From: Lampris incognitus
Lineage: Eukaryota > Chordata > Actinopteri > Lampriformes > Lampridae
DNA length: 64,000 nucleotides
NCBI RefSeq assembly: GCF_029633865.1
Contig: NC_079216.1
Location: forward strand, 67,538,199-67,602,198
Direction: 5' to 3'
This document shows positions 57,031 through 64,000 of this stretch, piece after piece (the stretch's first letter is position 1; each line of letters starts with the position of its first letter). The notes under the pieces are model-generated. The model was given only the letters and a program-made list of their open reading frames with translations. It did no database searches and was not told where the DNA came from. The position numbers were made by a program, and so were the translations under genes.

Positions 57031-58800
57031 ATATCTGACAATTTTTTTGTGCTGAACTCTTTTTCTAAACACAAAATACATTCCCTGACTGTTTTTCCAA
57101 GAAATGTGGTATCCAAACTTTGGGAGCGAACCTGCGCAGAGCTGCTACGTGACATGGCAGTGTGTGATTCAGAAACCAAACAATGAGAAGCAGAGAAAAA
57201 AAGCAATAGGTTTACTTACACTAAGGACATTGAAGGGTGCTTCTTTTCAGGTTTTACAACTAATCTATTTTGGGTTTTACAACTCAAGGACCATGACAAC
57301 AAGATACTACTGCAGTTTTTGAAGACATTATCATCTCAGGTGAAAATGGAATAGATGATCTGTCTCTTGTTTCTCTCAGATGAGCACATGTGAAAGATTG
57401 TTGAAAACTGGCTAAAAACTAGTGACCATTTGAGATTTATTAGAATGTCCATTGGCTAATAATGTAGTTCTACGCTATTATCTCTGACAGGTCTTGTGTG
57501 TGTGTGTGTGTGTGTCCGTGGCTAATCTCAGAAACTAAAAGTAAATGCGAAGTCGATCATATTTCGCAAGCCAGCAAATCATTCACTGCTGATCTCAGCA
57601 CCGGAGAACTGGAGGAACACTGGACGAACCAAAAATAATTCCCCTTATTCACCTCGCCGCCACGCAGAAGTGCTATAGTCTCTAAAGTTGAAACTCTGCC
57701 ATAAAAACAGAATTTTAAGAGTAGGATTAAGAAGAGTCACAGCTGGAATTCATCTCAGTAGCTACAATAGAACATTTCCCATGGCTGAGCTTGGTTTCCC
57801 TACTGTTGTTTTATTGCTTTAGAATGAGTGAGTCAACCAGCAGAGCAGCCATCCACCTTCATTCATTTCCTATCATGAAAACCGTGACAGTTAAACACAT
57901 TTGAAGTCTTTTAATAAAGGCTTTGAAATGATGACAGCCTGGTCTCTGTCATTTTATATTAGAGTTGGTCGTGTGAGGGTCCGCCTAGGAGGCTGCACAT
58001 CCAAAGACTGACAGGTAGACGTTTGTACTGGGTAGATTTTTCAGCTTTAGCACTGCATATTAAAAACTTCTTTCCCCATATTTCCTGTTCAATCAACTTG
58101 GGCGCTGCACAAAAGTCTTATAATGAAAGGGAAAACACTGGGTTTTCTGTCTGTGTGGGCATGTACGGAGATGGGGAGATGCAGTACGTCTGGAGGAGAT
58201 CTCCTCTAGTTGTTCAATCTTTCTATTTACAGAATTTGTCCACACCGATCTTCCTTACATCTACGTAGAAGCAGCCGGTCTCAAGCACCGAGTTAGAGCA
58301 GAAAGAAGGACCCTGAGCTGGCCGGTGCTAACAGCATAGCGGGTACACAGATGCTGCACCAGAGTTGAGACCAGATGGGGTTTAGAAATGCGGTGTGGAT
58401 AGGAACACAAAAGCAGGGTTCATCAGAGGGACGCTGGACCCTGGCAGACAGAAGCTTCTACAGTTAGGGGGAAGTAGAGTTCAGGAAGTGGCTTAGTGAG
58501 AGGCAAAACAGCCCAGACTCTTTGGACTGTGGACTGATGGGAGTCTGTGCTGAATGGCTTGCTACACCTTGTTCTCAGTGCAAAAATTAATCTGCTATAA
58601 CAGTGAGATTGTGTTCCAAAAACTATTTCTGGTGATTTTTCTTATTGGTACAGCACAGAGACACAACACCTGAGCTTTTTTCAGGAATTCTTCGCTAACC
58701 TAACAGGATATCATTATCATACACAAATGCTACTACTGCTGCTTAAAAAATGACTCCTGTGCAAATACAAACTCTTACCTTGAATATTACAAATTTACTG
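57031..58800. other. intergenic, no gene seen
   Basis: Open frames are short and unrecognised. A (GT)n run lies at about 57495-57514. Nothing else could be supported before the LINE at 58805. Confidence 0.5.
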
Positions 58801-58804
58801 GGAA

Positions 58805-59817
58805 TCCGAGAGAGGAGGTGAGGTATTGTATGAGGAAGTCAGGAGCTGCAGAGAAGTATGTAGGAGTGGTGCAGGATATGTATGAGGGCAGTGTGACAGG
58901 TGTGAGGTGTGTGGTTGGAATGACAGATGGGGTCAAGGTGGAGGTGGGATTACATCAAGCATCAGCTCTGAGCCCTTTCTTGTTTGCAATGGTGATGGAC
59001 AGGTTGACGGATGAGATCAGGCAGGAGTTTCCGTGGACGATGATGTTTGCAGATGTCATCGTGATCTGTAGTGAGAGTAGGGTGCAGGTGGAGGAGAGCC
59101 TGGAGAGGTGGAGGTATGCACTGGAGAGAAGAGGAATGAAAGTCAGTAGGAGCAAGATGGAATACCTATGCATGAATGGGAGGGAGGACAGTGGAATGGT
59201 CAGGATGCAAGGAGTAAAGATGATGAAGGCGTATGAGTTTAAATACTTGGGGTCAACTGTCCAAAGTAACGGGGAGTGCAGAAGAGAGGTGGAGAAGAGA
59301 GTGCAGGCAGGGTGGAGTAGGTGGAGAAGAGTGTCAGGAGTGATGTGTGACAGAAGGGTACCAGCAAGAGTTAAAGGGAAGGTTTACAAGATGGTTGTGA
59401 GACCAGCTATGTTGTATGGTTTGGAGACAGAGGAGGAGCTGGAGGTGGCAGAGATGAAGATGATAAGATTTTCACAGGGAGTAACAAAGAAGGACAGGAT
59501 TAGGAACTATTATATTAGAAGGACAGCTCAGGTTGGACGGTTTGGAGACAAAGCAAGAGAGGCAAGATTGAGATGGTGTGGACATGTGTGGAGGAGAGAT
59601 GCTGGGTATACTGGGAGAAGGATGCTGAATATGGAGCTGCCAGGGAAGAGGAGAAGAGGAAGGCCAAAGGGGAGGTTTATGGATGTGGTGAGGGAGGACA
59701 TGCAGGTGGCTGGCGTGACAGAGGAAGATGCAGAGGACAGGAAGAGATGGAAACGGATGATCTGCTGTGGCGACCCCTTATGGGAGCAGCCAAAAGTAGT
59801 AGTAGTAGTAGTAGTAG
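58805..59817 (+). mobile_element. RTE-like LINE, 5'-truncated but with long open frame
   Basis: An uninterrupted 346-codon frame (58818-59858) covers the RT end and C-terminal region. It includes GVVQDMYEGSVTGVRC, VGLHQASALSPFLFAMVMDR, MMFADVIVICSESRVQ and RRDAGYTGRRMLNMELPGKR. The catalytic box reads FADV instead of FADD, and LHQGSALS reads LHQASALS. The copy ends in (TAG)n at about 59797-59817. The lack of stops suggests it is the youngest of the four copies. Confidence 0.88.
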
Positions 59818-59840
59818 AGTATGTGAACCACTGCAAGATA

Positions 59841-61043
59841 TACACTGATGAGCCATAACATTATGACCACTCACAGGTGAACTGAATAATGCTGATCATC
59901 TCCAAACAGGGGCAAATGTCAAGGTCTGGGTAGATAAGATGGTACATGAACAATCGGATCTCATAATCACCGTGTTGGATGCAGGAGAAATGGGCAGGAG
60001 TAAACACCTGAGTGACTTTGACAAGAGCCAACTTGTTATGGCCAGACGACTGGCTCAGAGCATCTCTGAAACGGTGAGGCTTGTGTGGTGCTCCTGGTCA
60101 GCAGTGGTGAGTACCTGCTGACAGTGGTTTGAGGAGGGACAAACCACAGACCGGTGACGGGGTGTTGGGCACCCAAGGCTCATCGATGTGCAAGGGCAAC
60201 GAAGGCTATCCTGTCTGGTCCGAGCTGACAGAAGGTCTACTGTGGCACAAGTCATAGAACATTTTAATGACGTTTACAGCAGGAATGTGTTACAACACAC
60301 AGTGCATCACAGCTTGCTGTGTATGGGGCTGCTTAGCCGCAGACCAGTCAGAGTGCCCACGATGACCCCTATCAACCGTCCAAAGCACCTACAATGGGCG
60401 TGCGAGCATTGGGACTTGACCATGGAGCAGTGGAAGAAGGTTGCCTGGTCCGATGAGTCCCATTTTCTTTTACATCATGTGGATGGACCTGTACATGAGT
60501 GCCGTTTACCTGGGGAAGTGATGGCACTGTAGGAAGACAACAAGCCAGTGGAGGGAGTGTGATGCTCTGGGCAATGTTGTGCTGGGAAACCCTGGTTCTG
60601 GCTATTCATGTGGACATCAATGTGACACGTGCCACCTACCTAAACATCGTAACAGACCAGGTACACCCCTTCATGGCAACGGTGTTCCCTGATGGCAGTG
60701 GCCTCTTTCAGCAGGATAATGCACCCTGCCACACTGCACACATTGTTCAGGAATGGTTTGAGGAATATGATGAAGTGTTCAAGGTGTTGCCCTGGCCTCC
60801 AAATTCTCCAGATCTCAATCCGATCGAGCATCTGTGGGAGGAGATGGACTGATAAGTCCGATCAACCTCACAACTTACAGGACTTGAAGGATCTGCTGCT
60901 AATGTCTTGGTGCCAGATACCACAGGATGCCTTCAGGGGTCTTGTAGAGTCCATGTCTTGGCGGGTCGAAGCTGTTCTGGCAGCACACAGAGGACCAGCA
61001 GCATATTAGGCAGGTGATCATAATGTTTTGGCTCATCAACGTA
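59841..61043 (+). mobile_element. Tc1-like DNA transposon, full length, lightly decayed
   Basis: Ends are TACACTGATGAGCCATAACA and the near complement of TACGTTGATGAGCCAAAACA. The plus-strand transposase starts MGRSKHLSDFDKSQLVMARR (about 59990), then [56 protein letters not shown] and SPDLNPIEHLWEEMD. All three catalytic residues of DD34E (Asp, Asp, Glu) are visible, but at least two frame changes split the gene. It inserted directly beside the LINE tail at 59817. Confidence 0.88.
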
Positions 61044-62722
61044 TTTATTATTATTATAATAATAATAATAATAATAATAGTAAAATCCTAATAGTTCCCT
61101 CGTAATGTACACAACAGCAAAAAAAAAATAAAGGCATTTTACAAACATTTTAATGAAAATCTCCATCAAAATGTACAGCAATAAATGTTAATAAATAGTA
61201 AATTATAATATTACACCCGAAATAATATATTACATTACATTTGATTGAGAGAAAAAGAGGGATGGTTTCACAGCATGTTGATAAAGGAGACTGGACAGAT
61301 GATGCGGTGAGGAGGGATGCATGCTGACAGTGGAGGATAGCGGCTGCAGACGTCATGTCTTTGCTCCCGCCTCCACGAACATGACTCTGGGAGCATCATA
61401 TTCACTGGCAAAGCAAACAATTTCATATTGAATGTTGTCCATTAGAGAGATTCATTTGATTGGCTTGACGGAGAAAAACAAACTTTTAAAAACCCCACTA
61501 AGGATGCTCGATGTGCTCAAGCACACATATATAGTGAGGCCATGTTCAACTTGCATATACTAGAGTCGTCACCTGTAAAAAGACATAGGAGGTTCCCCGC
61601 CCCTCTGTTCAGCAACGAAGGAGCCGCAGAGTAACGTACAAACACCGTAACCGAGATCACCAAGCATCGCCAACGTTTACAGGCATACCTGGGGCCACGT
61701 TATGTTGGGTCGATGGTCGTTGTAATTCAATGGGAATGAAACTGCCCATGTTCTCCCCCTCCAGTGCATCCTCCACCCCGCCCGAAACAGTTTTCAAACA
61801 ACATAAAATATGTTTAGAGCCACTTCCCTGGCATCCCTCACTTACGCATAACGTTATATTCTGACCAGCAGTGTTTCAAACTAAACATATGGCTTCCCAC
61901 TAACAGTACAAAAAAACAACAGAGCATACAAAATTCTTTGTAAATCACAACTGACATAAGCAATGGAAAATTTATAAGAGCCAAACAAAACTGATACCAT
62001 TTCACTATTTTATAGATATTATCTTAGATGTTTCCTTCTTTTCATCTGATATTACCGAGGACACAGCCGCAGTGCAGACCGCCGGGTCTGACAACGCCAG
62101 CACTTGCCGGGTGTTGTAATGTGCTGCTGCTCAAAGGGAAGCCGAGCACCTCCTTCAGCTCCAGTTCAAATGCATCAAGTTTAAGGCCTGAGGTGTACTT
62201 TGATTCCTTCACTCATTTATCATTCTGTGTGTTAACCCAGGGACTATTGCAAAGTTAGTCTCCTTCCGCTTCAGTCCGCAGAGACCGCAGGTTTGTGCCA
62301 AGTCACTTAGTGAAACCTCTGATGAGACTGTACTGATGCAGCCTATGCAAAATGGATACGACACAATTTAAGCTGCTTAAAGCCGACAACGGCACTAAGT
62401 AGGAGGGGTTTGCATTATTTCGACAAAGATAGTATATTATCGACACAGTGTGGCTCAAATTCCAACAGCAATGAGGTGAGCATTAGAGAATCAGAATACA
62501 CAGACTATGTGGTCACTATGGATTAATGTTTCCATGGCAAAGACGGATGGCCATCAATGGAAGCTGGGCTAGTCGGGTAGCGGCGCTGCTTGGCCAACAA
62601 GATGACGAGACAAGGGCTGGCTGCTTCAAGTGCTTTAAGTACAAACACAGGTCTAATTCCAGTCTCTCTTGCCCCTGTTACTGCTTTCTCACGGTGCAGG
62701 GGGGGACACCAAAGTGCAGGGG
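61044..62722. other. intergenic / probable GSE1 3' UTR
   Basis: Starts with a (TTA)/(ATA) run. No exon or complete element could be supported. Sequence to the right probably belongs to the 3' UTR of the minus-strand GSE1-like gene, but no convincing end signal was picked. Confidence 0.4.
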
Positions 62723-63782
62723 TCACCTGAGGGTGTGACCGTTGGCCTGTCCCCTGCCCAGGTAGATGCTGGGAAGCGTCAAACACCTCCTGAAGTGCTC
62801 CAGCTGCGCCTGCAGTCTCTCCCTCTCCTCTCTCACCTTCTGCTTCTGACTCACCAACTCCTGACAGATGAGAAATGGTATACACAGTTTACATCCCTAC
62901 ACCCCCTGGTCCTCTGCCACCCCCTGGTCCTCTGCCATGGCTTACACCACTGACAGAGGGGAATACAAACACAGAACTGATGAAGCCCTTCCCCAACAAA
63001 GAGAGAGAGATATCTGAAAAACAAAAAGCAAGGTATGAGGTATCAGCTGAGAGTCGGTCTGCCTGAGGCGCTTACCCCCATACTGAGAGAGAGCTGTTCT
63101 GCAGTCCTGCTGAGTGTGTAGTTTTGTGCTTCAAGCCTCTTGCACTGACTCTGAAGAACTTGTCTCTCTATGCAGAATTCTAAAAACACAGTAGAGAATG
63201 AAATACGGAGAGGATACATACAGACAAGTGTGTAAAAAAAACTTCTCTTGCAACAGCAATGGCTTGTCTTAGTGATATATTCTAGATATAAGCATTTCGG
63301 AATGCTGTTCCCCACTAAAAAGAGTGAACAACGGGGGAATGAGACACAGCCTTTCTAGGGGGAGAAATCCCCCGACTAGATAAGCTCAAAAGAATTCAAC
63401 CAAAATGTTGCTGGAACACTTTTTAAACATTTACTTCATTTCTTTCAGTGAGCCAAAAAGAAGCAGTTTATCTTACCTTCCATGTACTCCTGGTAGGCCT
63501 CGAAGACGGCCTCGATTCCCTGCCACTTCCGAGGAGCTTCCCCCATCGCTCCCTCCTCTTCCTCTTCCTCCTCCTCCTGTCCAGACTCCTCCTCTTCTTC
63601 CTCAGACAGGTGATTCTGTGACCCTGGCGTAGCTCTCGTAGACGAAGGGGAATGGAGGTGATGGCCGTTGACATGTGTATGCCGATGCATGTGGTTGGTG
63701 TTTGTTCTTTTGAGTGCAGAATTGTTCAGAGGCAGTGAATAGTCTGCCTTCAGCTTGGCATCAGGGATGCAATTTGAGACTC
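62723..63782 (-). CDS. gse1: GSE1-like coiled-coil protein, last three coding exons (partial)
   Basis: Exons 63477-63782, 63076-63179 and 62723-62860 on the minus strand join in frame with GT-AG borders. The first carries an acidic run ([18 protein letters not shown]) followed by [19 protein letters not shown]. The next reads [20 protein letters not shown] and [15 protein letters not shown]. The last reads [20 protein letters not shown] and [10 protein letters not shown], ending GHTLR. Heptad-like spacing from KRLEAQN onward indicates a coiled coil. This matches my recollection of the GSE1 C-terminus, a nuclear protein linked to BHC/HDAC-type corepressor complexes. The 5' exons lie right of the window. 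Confidence 0.78.
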
Positions 63783-64000
63783 CTACGAAGAGAAGAGCGT
63801 CACAAAGACAGTAAGTTGATAGTTTAGCCATTTCCAAAACATTTCATCATTAAGGATCACAGTGGTTCTCTTTCGGGCTGTCAGCAGTCATCGAGTGGCC
63901 AGATTACAAATAATCCTTGATTACAATTTGCTGCCCAAAACACGTTTTTTAACATCTCTTTGCATATCTAAACATGCCTTGGTATGTAGACTGACCACGG

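Overview
This window looks like teleost fish nuclear DNA. It holds seven multi-exon protein genes with GT-AG introns, separated and filled by fish-type repeats: RTE-like LINEs with (TAG)n tails, tRNA-headed SINEs, Penelope-like fragments, Tc1 elements and MITEs. No bacterial operons, CRISPR arrays or rRNA/tRNA genes were seen. All gene names rest on protein similarity read by eye; no database was searched.

Layout. 1-8358 is intron sequence of WWOX, a minus-strand gene whose first four coding exons lie at 8359-10859; its later exons lie outside the window. About 0.7 kb away, head to head, starts NFAT5 (11577-29493, plus strand, 12 coding exons, about 1471 aa), followed by a long 3' UTR to about 33130. 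A MITE-like element and a 157-bp tandem array separate it from NUDT7 (34506-36727, minus). HPRT1-like (38032-47194, minus, 9 exons) and PSMD7 (48702-55502, minus, 8 exons) follow. DYNLRB2 (55650-56685, plus, 4 exons) shares a 147-bp promoter gap with PSMD7. The last three coding exons of a GSE1-like gene (62723-63782, minus) close the window.

The genes do not form one pathway: osmotic-stress transcription (NFAT5), a WW-domain oxidoreductase (WWOX), peroxisomal CoA turnover (NUDT7), purine salvage (HPRT), proteasome lid (PSMD7), dynein light chain (DYNLRB2) and a coiled-coil nuclear factor (GSE1). Most of them (not HPRT1, which is on X) lie on human 16q, so the block is probably conserved synteny with rearrangement.

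The most unusual observations are: a 21-unit tetrapeptide repeat in the NFAT5 C-terminus; a Glu where human HPRT has its catalytic Asp137; Penelope-derived inverted-repeat elements around a GIY-YIG remnant, one carrying an expanded 35-bp minisatellite; an empty-site/filled-site pair for one SINE inside this window; and a SINE head joined to two different tails.
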